NCBI GenBank assembly: GCA_932294355.1
Contig: OW028741.1
Span: 9,362,001 to 9,426,000, forward strand
Origin: Aporophyla lueneburgensis
Taxonomy: Eukaryota; Arthropoda; Insecta; Lepidoptera; Noctuidae
Direction of reading: 5' to 3'
DNA: 64,000 nucleotides
Shown: piece after piece, positions 53,618 to 62,937 of the stretch
How positions within the stretch are numbered: position 1 is the first letter of the stretch
Layout of the letters: every line of letters begins with the position of its first letter
Translations under genes and position numbers: made by a program
The notes under the pieces: generated by a model
What the model was told of the DNA's origin: nothing
The model's input: only the letters and a program-made list of their open reading frames with translations
The model's database searches: none

Positions 53618-54540
53618 TTAATCACCCATGCAATCAATGCATCTTTGCCAACGCAGTGGCAGTTTATTGATGCCCTTCTTAAAAAAATCAGTTGGACGGA
53701 AGGCAACAAATTCTTCAAAGGCATTTTGTACTGCCTCTCGGGTATTGAATTTTTTTCCCGCCAAGAAGATATCCAAATTCTGGAAAAAGTAGTAGTCTGT
53801 AGGCGCAAGGTCTGGTGAGTAGGGTGGATGACGGAGAGCTTCCAACCCCAGTTCTTGCAACTTGGAGACCGTCTGCTGTGCAGTACGAGGTCGCGCGTTG
53901 TCGTGCAGGAGCAGCGGAGACGAGCGATTGACCAATGCTGGTTGGAGTTGTGCCAGCTTCTCCATCATTGAGTTCAGTTCTTCACAGTACACATCTGCAG
54001 TAATGCTCACCCCGTTTGGTAAGAAGCTGTGATGAATCACACCGGCACTAGACCACCAAACAGTGACCATCACTTTTCTAGGGGTAAGTTTTCGTTTAGG
54101 GCATTGTTTAGGTGCTGAACCAGGACCCAACCAACTTGCTGAGCGCTTGCGGTTCTCAAACAGAATCCATTTTCATTGCAGGTAACAATGCGGTTCAAAA
54201 TTCCTTCATTTGTGTGTCTGTTGAGCAGTGCAAGGCACGTCTCGACGCGTACTTCGCGCTGGCGATTATTGAGTTCGTGGGGCACCCATTTGTCAAGCTG
54301 TTTTACCTTGCCAATTTTTCGCAAATGGACCAATATTGTTTTGACGCTAACGTCGAAAGTTGCTGCTAATTCAGCCGTAGATTGTGTATCATCAGCTTCC
54401 ACAATCGCCTTTAATTCGTCATTGTCGACCAAAGTCTTCGGACGACTGCGAGGTTCATTTTTCAGGTCGAAATTTCCAGAACGGAAGCGCGCAAACCAAT
54501 AACAGGTGGTGCGTTGGTTTGTAGTGTTAGCTCCGTAAAC
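53618..54540 (-). pseudogene. mariner transposase, main part, disrupted
   Basis: Reads from the helix-turn-helix region (DNDELKAIVEADDTQSTAEL, AATFDVSVKTILVHLRKIGK) into the catalytic domain: TCNENG in place of the TCDEKW first-Asp motif, LLLHDNARPRT (second Asp) and HPPYSPDLAPTDYYFF (third Asp, DD34D spacing). It ends PLRWQRCIDCMGD. The region around the first Asp is frameshifted and changed. The N-terminus continues beyond the R1 insertion at 55587-55655. Lesions differ from copy 1. Confidence 0.9.
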
Positions 54541-55586
54541 GGACTAAAACCCACCCGTGTTCCATCAGTTGCCCATATGCCAGGGTCACGGTATCTCTTT
54601 CGAACAATCACGCGACCCCGGCAGGCATCGGTCCTAGTAGACCCCTACACTGCTGCTGACATCTCTTTGAGGCGCGCGTGGAACACTACGCGCCGTCGAC
54701 CCAAGCTTGGTCCTTACCGGGTGGCGAGCTACCCATTGTTCGCCACCCGCAAGCTCGCGCCTTCGGTGGCCGGGAGTCCGCAATCGACTCCCGACGCCCG
54801 GGGCGTCTCCTCCTGTGGTGGCTAGGGACGTGAGGGCGCAGAGACTGCCAGTCCATCACGCGCCCCGCCTCCTCCTTCGCGAGCATTACTGCTTCGCAGA
54901 AGGAGGTGACGGTTTCCCATTCCCTCTCGCTCCGTACCATGGCTCGCACCAGGGCCGGACGCGAGAGGTCGCCGCCGCCGATCGCCTACACGAGGACACG
55001 GCGGTGCTCCACCCAGGCAGGGCACACCTCCACCGTGTCCTCCAGACGATCCTCACAATGGAAACACCCGGGCGTTTCCTCCCGCTTTATCCTGAACAGG
55101 AACCCACCGAAGCACACATGCCCGGTGAGAACTTGCGTCAGGCGGAAGGTGAGGATGCCGTGGCGCCTCTCTATCCACTCCTCAAAGAGGGGACTTACCG
55201 CCGCAATTGTGGCGTGCCCTGCGCTGGGTTGCGACAATCGTACCCGCCATGTCGCCATGAGATCACACCGGAGCTCTGTCCGCCGTGCCGCGATTTGTCG
55301 CTGCAGCGGAGTTTCGCCCCGGCGTTTCGCCTCCTCGCGCCACTCCCACATGTGCGCGAGCACCTTTGCCTCCAGATCCCATGGTGGCACTCCGGCAAGG
55401 AGGCTCGCTGCCTCGCACGAGATCGTGCGGTATCCTTGGATTAGCCGGATGGCCATGACCCTCTGGGCCGCACTCAACCGGCGCGCTGGGCGCAGCCTCA
55501 ATGAGGGCGCCCACACCGGTGCCCCATAGAGGGCCATGGACCGCACGACCCCCGTGTAGAGCCGCCGGCAGGAGGCGTTCGGACTG
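54541..55586 (-). mobile_element. R1-clade fragment truncated at both ends, no target duplication
   Basis: Contains the ORF2 C-terminal region and most of the 3' UTR but lacks the last ~75 bp and the A-tail. Flanking mariner DNA has lost bases instead of being duplicated. A 12-bp deletion removes the His of the CCHC motif (EDRLEDTVEVC), and a nonsense codon follows RRVLV. Points to an insertion that did not use ordinary target-primed reverse transcription. Confidence 0.88.
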
Positions 55587-55929
55587 TTGCGTGCCGCTTA
55601 TGCCGCGTTGCTGCCACGACTTAATTACTCGAATTTTTAACGTATCCATGATGACGAAAAAGATTGAAATGCGATGAAAATGTAACACTAATCAATAAAC
55701 AAATGACTACTTTTGGAAAAAGAATTCCATGTTTTTAAAATAAAATTAATTTGAAATTAGAATTCTTAGACAAACAAAAATTATTTTGATTTGAAATGGC
55801 CAGTACTGCAGAACGGCAATTTCATAGGTAAAGACCTAATATGTTATTTAGTTATGTAACAGAAATCGGTATAAGTCTTTCATGTTCTTTGTGCACTCTT
55901 TGATTTTATGTATAAGTAGCTATATACTT

Positions 55930-56131
55930 GCCTTTTTTTGTGGGTGGGAAATCGTGAAATGACGTCTCCCGCTCTAAGTGGAGCGGAAGGGCGTTTCAGA
56001 CTTTTACTGACTAAAACCCACCCGTGTTCCTTCAGTTGCCCATATGCCAGGACCACGGTACCTCTTTCGAACGAATCTCGCGACCTTGGCAGGTCTCGCA
56101 ACCCTGGCAGGATGCTCGCGACCCTGGCAGG
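55930..56131 (-). mobile_element. R1-clade 3' fragment with tandem CTCGCGACC unit
   Basis: 3' UTR portion of the family next to a short T-run (55933-55939). CTCGCGACCTTGGCAGG is repeated three times with small changes (56076-56131), whereas other copies have one. No clear target duplication. Confidence 0.82.
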
Positions 56132-57411
56132 TTATATTCATGGCTTACGCTATTTTTGAGTGCACTGAAATTGCTCTATTAAGCATTGAGTAAATACATT
56201 AAGAATGTCAATAAATTCCATTTCATGACATTTAAGCAGATTGAAGAGATATTTCAGCATTTCGTTGCAAAGGGAAGCAATTAATGTTTCAGGCAACTAG
56301 CGTTCCCATTGATAGTTCTGGGAAAAGATAATTGAAATTGACATACGTACATAGAACGTAATACGCTTGACCGCACACTATCCCTGCGGGCTCGGATATT
56401 GCGTCCATATTTTATTTTTGAGCTGAAAATCTAGAATCTAGGTTAACTGTTGAAAACTTAGGGAATAGGTACCATTTACGTACAGAAATTACAACGCGGT
56501 TTGTAGTGACGGCATTCTTTTGAGTATCATTAATGGTAGGTATTGTTATTCTTAACTTAGCATAAAAATTACAGGCTTAAAGAGAAAGAAATACGATAAA
56601 GATTATTACTTTTTTAAGTCACTTTTCGTGTGTCGTTAACAGAACAGTAAATCACACACACATACATACATGATGTTATCTAAACTAACTCGCTTGTATT
56701 GTCCCATAGTAGGACAAAGGGCTCCCTCTCCCTTTTCCTGACAATTCTGTCTTTTGATAGTGCTGGTCAATGGCCAGTATTTTTGGTAGTTGTAAGCTCG
56801 ACCCTACTCAGTAAATCTGATCTTTTTTTTAAACTCAGATATAGTATAGCCTAAGACACAGCCAAGCTCAGAAATCTCAATGTACCTACTGACAAGTCGC
56901 CATGTTAGTAGATTGCGCCCGTGTGAAATATAGTCCAAATGAGCTAGACGCTCGTCAAAATAAAGAGTAGATTACATTCCGGTCACAGGTATTTTACCCC
57001 TGGCACCTCTAACAGAATTAACCTAACAGCAACCATATGATAACGAGAATAAAGATCACTTTGATTTTGACAGTGAAGCAAATCAGAGGTAAAATAAGTG
57101 TGAATGAGTCAAATCTACCGCCAAACATTGATAGAAATGGAAGGTTACGCTACCAAATCCTCCTTAATCACTTTTGTCAATTCCTGACATTCAAATCCCT
57201 CCCCAGTAACTTAATTTTTAATACATTACCAAAAATAAAATTCCACTAAAGTCCTATAAAAGCCATTGTTAAGGAAAGCTTTTTACTGAGTCCAGCAAAA
57301 AGCTCCCGTAACATTTAAAAAGAAATAGCGGGATCTCGAGAACGAAGGTATGAATTTTAAAAGGAACCAAATTGAAATAGAGTTTCTGCCATGTTGAATT
57401 GAATCGGTCTT
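56132..57411. other. No gene seen
   Basis: About 1.3 kb. CCATAGTAGGACAAAGGGCT near 56704 resembles a common moth SINE body, without head or tail. The rest is AT-rich and unclassified. Confidence 0.4.
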
Positions 57412-57700
57412 AAGGCATGTTCACAAGTACGATAACCACATCACATCGCAGTGACAAAATGTGGGTAAGCAGTGGTTTCTTGTGAATAGTGACGCTGCAA
57501 CTTCTTGCTGGTTGTGATTGCGTTGTCGCTAGTATTATTTGTAACACAGACAGATCAACTCCGCCTGCAACAGTGTCGTCGCAATATTGTGGTTGCGCTG
57601 TAGCTGCGACGTCGTCATGATGTGATTGGAATCTTCCACACAGTTGACTTTGACAGCCATATGTGACCCATGTCAATAAACTAATCATTTTTATAACCAA
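57412..57700. mobile_element. Likely MITE fragment with GGCATGTTCACAAG end
   Basis: TTAAGGCATGTTCACAAGTA and CGATAACCACATCACATCGC resemble, inverted, the small element at 58323-58377. Inside, CGCAACCA/TGGTTGCG-like words recur in both orientations. The frame across it is not gene-like. Confidence 0.4.
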
Positions 57701-57713
57701 CTAAAAAAGTTAT

Positions 57714-57895
57714 CCCGCGGGAACATACTAACGGGATAAAAAGTAGCCTATGTCTTTTCTCAGGCTTTAAACTATTTGTGTATCAAATTTCATTTCAATC
57801 GGTTCAGTAGTTTTAGCAGGAAAGTGAAACAGACAGACAGACAGACAGACAGACCGACAGACAGGGTTACTTTCGCATTTATAATATAATATATA
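57714..57895 (-). mobile_element. Helitron-like or related repeat with CAGA tract
   Basis: TTATCCCGCGGGAACATACT, AAAGTAGCCTATGTCTTTTC, CAATCGGTTCAGTAGTTTTA, (CAGA)n at 57832-57866 and TTACTTTCGCATTTATAATA. A widespread lepidopteran repeat; class uncertain. Confidence 0.5.
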
Positions 57896-57944
57896 TAGTG
57901 TGGATGTGGATTATATATTATATAGTGTGGATTAGAGCCTGTTG

Positions 57945-58300
57945 CGAGGCTTTGGCTAAGTAATAATAGCCATACGGGTCGATCAATCAGGTTAAATTAC
58001 GCTTGCCACGATTGGTCCGCGGTTTGGTGACTATCTTTACATATTAAGCCCTCTCCGCGCCTCGGAAAGCACGTTAAGCCGTTGGTCCCGACTGCCTATT
58101 GTGGGTCTTTGACAGGCATCAGAATCCCAAAAATCTGACCACCAGTCTTATCGAGGAGTATCATATTACCCAATAACTGGGTTGTGGAGGTCAGATAGGC
58201 AATCGCTACATGTAAAATACTATTGAGCTGCATCTGGTTAGACTGGAAGCTGACCCCTAAATAGCTGGGAAAAGGCTAGTCTTCTGCCTAGATTTCTATC
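57945..58300 (+). mobile_element. 5S-rRNA-derived SINE, plus-strand copy
   Basis: Head: CGATCAATCAGGTTAAATTA, CGCTTGCCACGATTGGTCCG, CGGTTTGGTGAC, a decayed 5S A box, intermediate element and C box. Body: GACCACCAGTC, CTGGGTTGTGGAGGTCAGAT, CATGTAAAATACTATTGAGC, TTAGACTGGAAGC, then TGGGAAAAGGCTAG and a GATGAT tail near 58308-58316. Confidence 0.72.
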
Positions 58301-58322
58301 ATCACCTGATGATGATAAATTA

Positions 58323-58377
58323 GGGCCTGTCCTTGTGATGTCGTAGTGGTGTGATTATGGTACGTGTGATCAGGCCC
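58323..58377. mobile_element. 55-bp micro-element with TTA target duplication
   Basis: GGGCCTG...CAGGCCC termini between TTA (58320-58322) and TTA (58378-58380). A 3-bp TTA duplication fits PIF/Harbinger-type elements. Confidence 0.55.
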
Positions 58378-58380
58378 TTA

Positions 58381-58894
58381 CATTTAAGTCTTTCATTTGC
58401 TGTGTGCTGTTGAGTTACAATCTGTAGGAATGTTTATTCCAATCGTAATTCTATGGAAATCTTGGGATTTTTTGCAAACATGTGTGGTGGGTGGGAGGAG
58501 ATCAATAGTGGATTCTTTGTTTTCTTTGGTCCTGTTTTTCAATCTGCTCTGTTTTATTTTATGAAAGGCACTGGCGTTTAGCTCAGTTTTCCAACGTCAA
58601 TGTATAGTCTAGGTATTAGTGGCCTGAAAGTCTGGCACTTTCATTTAATAAATTTTTGTAGTAAAAAGTGGGTTATTTCACACAATATCAGACTTTAATT
58701 TAACAATAAGGTTTATTGTCCTTAAATAGTCAATATTTGTATTTTGCCGGACATAAACATTCAATAACATTGAACTCGAAACATCTGGGCCTGATTTTCC
58801 TCTTGCAAATTACAATATCTAGTTTCAATCTTTTACCTTGATTCAAAAGTATCAAACCAGGTTGAGTAAATGTATGTATCCATTTCCCTCATTT
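58381..58894. other. No gene seen
   Basis: AT-rich spacer. Confidence 0.5.
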
Positions 58895-59165
58895 TTTTCT
58901 TCTGTGTTAAATCCGCGAATGACAGTGGCTTGACTCAGTTGAGCTTAGTTGCTATTTCACGCATATTTGAATATGGATTACCTTTGACAAATACACGTAA
59001 TTGATCAAGATCCAGTTCAGGTGGTCCACCTGACCTCTGCTTATCCTCAACGGTGTAGTCTCCCGAACGATATCTAACAAACCACGGCATTGCCAATACA
59101 CTCACTATGTTTCGACGTGTTTAAGCCGCGCTACAACTCAAACCAAACTCATATAATAGAGCAAT
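58895..59165 (-). pseudogene. Remnant of a different mariner transposase N-terminus
   Basis: Minus strand reads LLYEFGLSCSAA, stop, WFVRYRSGDYTVEDKQRSGG, PPELDLDQLRVFVKGNPYSN and MREIATKLN, stop. This is the WF..FRSGD..LED..RSGRP.E.D.D.L...V..NP motif of mariner DNA-binding domains. Catalytic domain and termini absent. Confidence 0.75.
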
Positions 59166-59399
59166 ATCTGGTAGACCGAGCTTTGCTCGGTATCTTTTGG
59201 TAAATTGTGTTTAAAATAATAAGTTTATGTTCATGTTGATTATCGATAAAGTTGGTCATTGAAAACACGAATAAAACGACATTTTATCAAAATGAATCCT
59301 AGCTAGATCGATTTATCGCCCCCGAAACCCCATGTAAACTAAATTTCATGAAAATCGTTGGAGCCGTTTACGAGATTCAGATTATATATATATATATAT
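59166..59399. other. Spacer with (TA)n microsatellite
   Basis: Ends in TATATATATATATATA (about 59382-59399) at the left boundary of the foldback-like element C. Confidence 0.6.
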
Positions 59400-60276
59400 G
59401 TTACGGGCAACGTGATTAACTGGGCATTATTAATAAAGACCGGCCATTATTAATAATGCCCAAGAGCGTCGGGCAAAGTGATTAATTTCTCACTTTTACC
59501 GGCCATTATTAATAATACCCAACGGCCCGTGGTCCATGTAATAAGTCAGTGTTTGAGATGGCTTGAATTTATCACTTGGACCGGGCGGTATGAATAATTC
59601 CCTTCTTGTAGCCGGGCAATGTGAGAAATTGGACCGCAGCCGCTGGATGCAATCGGGACTTTAAGGCACCCTGACTCGGATAGGTTAGGTTAGAAGGGGA
59701 TGGCGGGGTCGTTTGAGCGAGCGAAGCGAGCGAATAGACCCCGCCATCCCCTTCGTGGTTATTTTTTTATAAACCACCCAGAAGTAGGAGCCCCACGTAG
59801 CGGGGCTCCGTCGCCCAAGCCCACCCTCGACCATGCTGCCATTTATTATGGCGCTTAAATATCGTGTGTAATCATTATTATGGCGTTTAAATATTATGTC
59901 TAATAATTATTATGGCAATTAAAAATATGAAAAACTATACGTATGGTACTCGTATCTTATGGTATCTAAGTTTCGGGCAATTAAAAGTATGTTATATGTC
60001 TTTTAGGGCAAACAAAACATTCGGGCAAATTAAATTCGGGAATATGATGATTATGGTATATGATCTTCGGGTAAACAATAGACAACCAAGAAATTCATAT
60101 AATACTACAGTTCACCTATTTTATTACTTTGCCCAAGATAGGGTGGGCATTATTCATAATGGCCGGGAAAAGTGATTAATTATGCTGTTTTAATCACATT
60201 GCCCAATTGAGTCGGGCATTATGAATACAGACCGGCCATTATTAATAGTGCCCGGACTTATCAAATTGCCCGTAAC
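59400..60276. mobile_element. Foldback-like element C (877 bp) with GGGCATTATTAAT arms
   Basis: Perfect 11-bp inverted termini GTTACGGGCAA / TTGCCCGTAAC. Both arms are made of variants of one phrase (GGGCATTATTAATA, GGCCATTATTAATAATGCCC, TCGGGCAATTAAA, ATTATGGCG), oriented inversely. The centre has a GC-rich part with two perfect hairpins (59693-59754 and about 59790-59812). No protein. Same architecture as loci A and B but with its own phrase and core. Sits in a TA microsatellite, so the target duplication cannot be defined. Confidence 0.7.
59693..59754. other. Perfect 18-bp stem with GAGCGAGCGAAGCGAGCG loop
   Basis: GAAGGGGATGGCGGGGTC (59693-59710) pairs exactly with 59737-59754. The 26-nt loop is itself repetitive. 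Immediately upstream is GGTTAGGTTAG. A second hairpin follows: GGAGCCCC with CGGGGCTCC around ACGTAG. Confidence 0.85.
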
Positions 60277-60988
60277 ATATATACATATATACAAGAATTG
60301 CTCGTTTAAAGATACTTATAAGATAAGATATCGTATTTCAATCGCAACGTCAGTCATTTTCAAATTACTGTACACCGAAGTGTGCCCTTTATATCACTTT
60401 CCCCCACTACGAACTGGAAAGTTCTAGAAACATTGAGACATTTCAGTAAAATGGTTGCTAATACTTTTGAATTAAGGTAATAAATGACATGTCCAACTCA
60501 TCCTTAGGGATACCCTTACGAGGATAGATTTCCACTGTAATCACTGTACAAATGAATACTCATTCAGCACCTTTTTTCGCTTCTGTTTTCAGTACATGAC
60601 CTGAAACTACACATATTCGGGTACAATTTAGCCTCACGTCGATCGGGAGACTCCATTCGTCATCTACCCTTGCTGTATCGTGTTTGAGTCAGCCCGGCAC
60701 AATTTGAGCTAGCTGAACGGCTTTTTCCTGGATATATAATAATTGTCTAACATAAATTACCTACAAAAAAAAATCAACTTTACCGCCCGGCTCTGCCGAA
60801 TCATGCCGACCCGAACATGTGTGAATTTGTAACATCTCTTACGTTTCTTTCTGTAAGAGGGAGTGGGCAGTATACGTGACGTACCATTTTTTTTTGTAGG
60901 CAATGTCTGATTTACCTACGATATTTTTTTATTGCTGCTAAATTAATTGCTCAAAAATTCTGGCTCTGAACACCCGGCTTGAGAATCG
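60277..60988. other. No gene seen
   Basis: Mixed composition, no element recognised. Confidence 0.45.
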
Positions 60989-61026
60989 ATGCCGGTCGAC
61001 CGCCCGATGGGACGGTCGACCGGCAT
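60989..61026. other. Perfect 14-bp stem-loop (ATGCCGGTCGACCG)
   Basis: ATGCCGGTCGACCG (60989-61002), loop of 10 nt, exact complement at 61013-61026. GC-rich in an AT-rich setting, next to the 3' end of the LINE remnant that follows. Confidence 0.8.
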
Positions 61027-61174
61027 GCCCCGTGGCTGACCACGCTGAGGAGAGACATTTTATAGTTATCAAATCAAATCAAATTCAATTAAATCAACTT
61101 ATTTCGGGCTACAAAGACGCATAACATAAATACCTTACAGACTAACATATATACAAATAAAAAACAATGTACAA

Positions 61175-61582
61175 CTATTGTACACGAATTGACGGCGTCG
61201 TGTTGCGCTGCGTCGTGTTGCGCTGCGTGGTGTTGCGTAGCGTGGTGTCGCGTAGCCTTCTGCGGAATTGCCGATACACGACACCCTTCGGCCAAAACTC
61301 TGCTTTGAGGAAGGTCTCTATTTCAAGAGTTGGAACTCGCATCACGAATGACTTGAAGTTCGTGTTGTGGCGCGGTTCCAACTTCTCGACCCTCAAAGTC
61401 CAGTTTGTTTTTACTCGTACATACTCCACGATCTCCTCAACCTTCGTGGTGTAGTGTAGACGGGACACATAGAGCTGCGTCGTCGGTGTAGCTGGACGCA
61501 GCAGCATGTTGGGTCCTGCAAGCGCGGTCCCGCACTGGTTCCGACTACGAGGCTTTCTCCTCTTCTTCCTCTCCACCTTCAC
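61175..61582 (-). pseudogene. LINE ORF1, C-terminal part
   Basis: Basic start (KVERKKRRKPRSR), then TQLYVSRLHYTTKVEEIVEY, VRVKTNWTLRVEKLEPRHNT, FKSFVMRVPTLEIETFLKAE and FWPKGVVYRQFRRRLRD. This is a conserved ORF1 C-terminal domain seen in several insect LINEs. The last residues are altered by the 15-bp tandem repeat. Confidence 0.7.
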
Positions 61583-61617
61583 GAAGCCATCGTTGTCACA
61601 CGTGCCTGAAGCCGGGC

Positions 61618-62310
61618 CTAACTACTTCGAACCCCTGTTGTCTGGTTCACAGCAGCTCTTCTCCTGGTTTGCGACACAGGTTTGTGCGTGGCGACGGTAG
61701 CAGCGTAGGCACGTTTAGGGGTCGACGTACCTACACGAGTCACTACCTCGACTGGTGTCGAGTCAGCGACGGCGGCGGCGCATGTTGCAACGCGCGCAAT
61801 ATCAGCAGCGGGTGACGCAATGGAGCTCACCGACTCGAAACTGCCGGTTCTAGCGTTACTCGCTCCGCGACGTGTGGCCACGTTGCAGGCAACCGGTGAC
61901 CTATTTATCTTAACAGAGTTGCGTAACAACTCTACTTCGGCACTTAGTTCACCAATGGTGTTATTTGACACCTCCAATGTTGACTTTACCTCGGCCAAGC
62001 TTACCTTGAGAGTTGTAATGTCCTTCAGCAACCTGGTGACATCGACGTGGTCAAACGTGGCTGGGGGCAACTTATGTAGCTCCTTCGCCACAAAAGCAGG
62101 AACGTCGTCCGGGTCGGTGCTCTTCAACATCGTGATGATGTCTTGCACACACTTCTGGCCACCATCCCTGCGGCGGGGCTGCATCTGCTCGACTTTGCCG
62201 AGCGATCGGAACAGCAGCAGCTTGGCACTACTGCCACTACTTATACTACTGCCATCACATTCTCTGTATACCGTGTTAAATCGGGGTGTGTCGCTAGTTT
62301 TGGTATAAAA
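61618..62310 (-). pseudogene. LINE ORF1, N-terminal part with coiled coil
   Basis: Open from about 62310; the first ATG is at 62184. Contains QDIITMLKSTDPDDVPAFVA, then a heptad-rich segment (LLKDITTLKVSLAEVKSTLE, NNTIGELSAEVELLRNSVKI), then a Ser/Ala/Val-rich linker. A stop at 61618 and a frame change separate it from the next part. ORF1 proteins bind element RNA; clade not identified. Confidence 0.65.
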
Positions 62311-62712
62311 CTATATCTTTACATCGGGATACAGCTAAGTCGTAATCATCGGACTGGGACTCCTTTACTTATTCAGAATGTATGCTAAAGTAGATTAAGA
62401 CGATTTATTATACAGAAAGATTCATATAAAAAACCCACGTACTTATGCTATCTAATTTAATACGAAAGGCGTGTACCCACCAGCCGTTGAATGGCATTCT
62501 CGACACCGTGGAGCACAAAAGATCCGCGATAACTCCATCACTGACAGACGCCGCCCACTTACTTTCAACCTACTTCTGTTATCTTGAAAATAGAGGGAAT
62601 AGTATTAGAGAGAAAATAAGATATAGCTTTTGATGGAATTTCTAAGAAAAGAACCTGTTACACTGCCTCTTGAAAAGTTTTGTATAATCAGACGAACTAT
62701 TACAAAACAAAA
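62311..62712. other. No gene seen
   Basis: Spacer; small frames only. Confidence 0.5.
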
Positions 62713-62937
62713 ACCATCATTCCAACTGAAAGACGTTCATTGCTGGATATGTCCAGTGGTGAACCTCGCCCGAGAACTGCCACTTTAACCGGTTATTTTT
62801 TTGGGGAGGTTTGCCGTAATCGCCATATGTTTGGCTGGCCGGCTGGCGATCACAGTTTCTTGGTAACATACATAGAGAACACTGCTGCCCATTCTCCAGT
62901 TAGTCTCTTATGCCCGGTTTCTGAAGTTTCAAGATAA
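62713..62937 (-). mobile_element. SINE with RTE-like tail (family A), reverse copy
   Basis: Reverse complement shows ACTGGAGAATGGGCAGCAGT, GATCGCCAGCCGGCCAGCC, TGGCGATTACGGCAAACCTC and CAATGAACGTCTTTCAGTTG. Diverged copy of the 50645-50892 family. Confidence 0.7.

Larger units (their letters stand above)
53540..55839 (-). mobile_element. mariner transposon (copy 2), split by an R1 fragment
   Basis: Same termini as 39986-41271 (TAGGTCTTTACCTATGAAA and TTTCATAGGTAAAGACCTAA) with TA flanks. The R1 piece at 54541-55586 replaces 8 bp of mariner (TCGTTGAT in copy 1), and about 15 bp are also missing just beyond it. Without the insert the length is about 1.25 kb. Confidence 0.92.
61050..62310 (-). 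mobile_element. LINE remnant with ORF1 joined directly to a 3' tail, ORF2 missing
   Basis: Minus strand carries ORF1 (62310 to 61175) and then, after about 90 bp, a tail of TTTGATTTGATTTGA type (61066-61090). No RT sequence lies between, so ORF2 was deleted. The ORF1 end contains a 15-bp tandem repeat (GTCGTGTTGCGCTGC, 61197-61245). Confidence 0.65.

Noticed and set aside
57410..57700. 96-codon minus-strand frame as a gene
   Set aside because: It spans a MITE-like sequence with inverted words and has no recognisable protein features.
59675..59695. GGTTAGGTTAG as telomeric (TTAGG)n repeat
   Set aside because: Only about two units, inside a foldback-like element; far too short to indicate a telomere.
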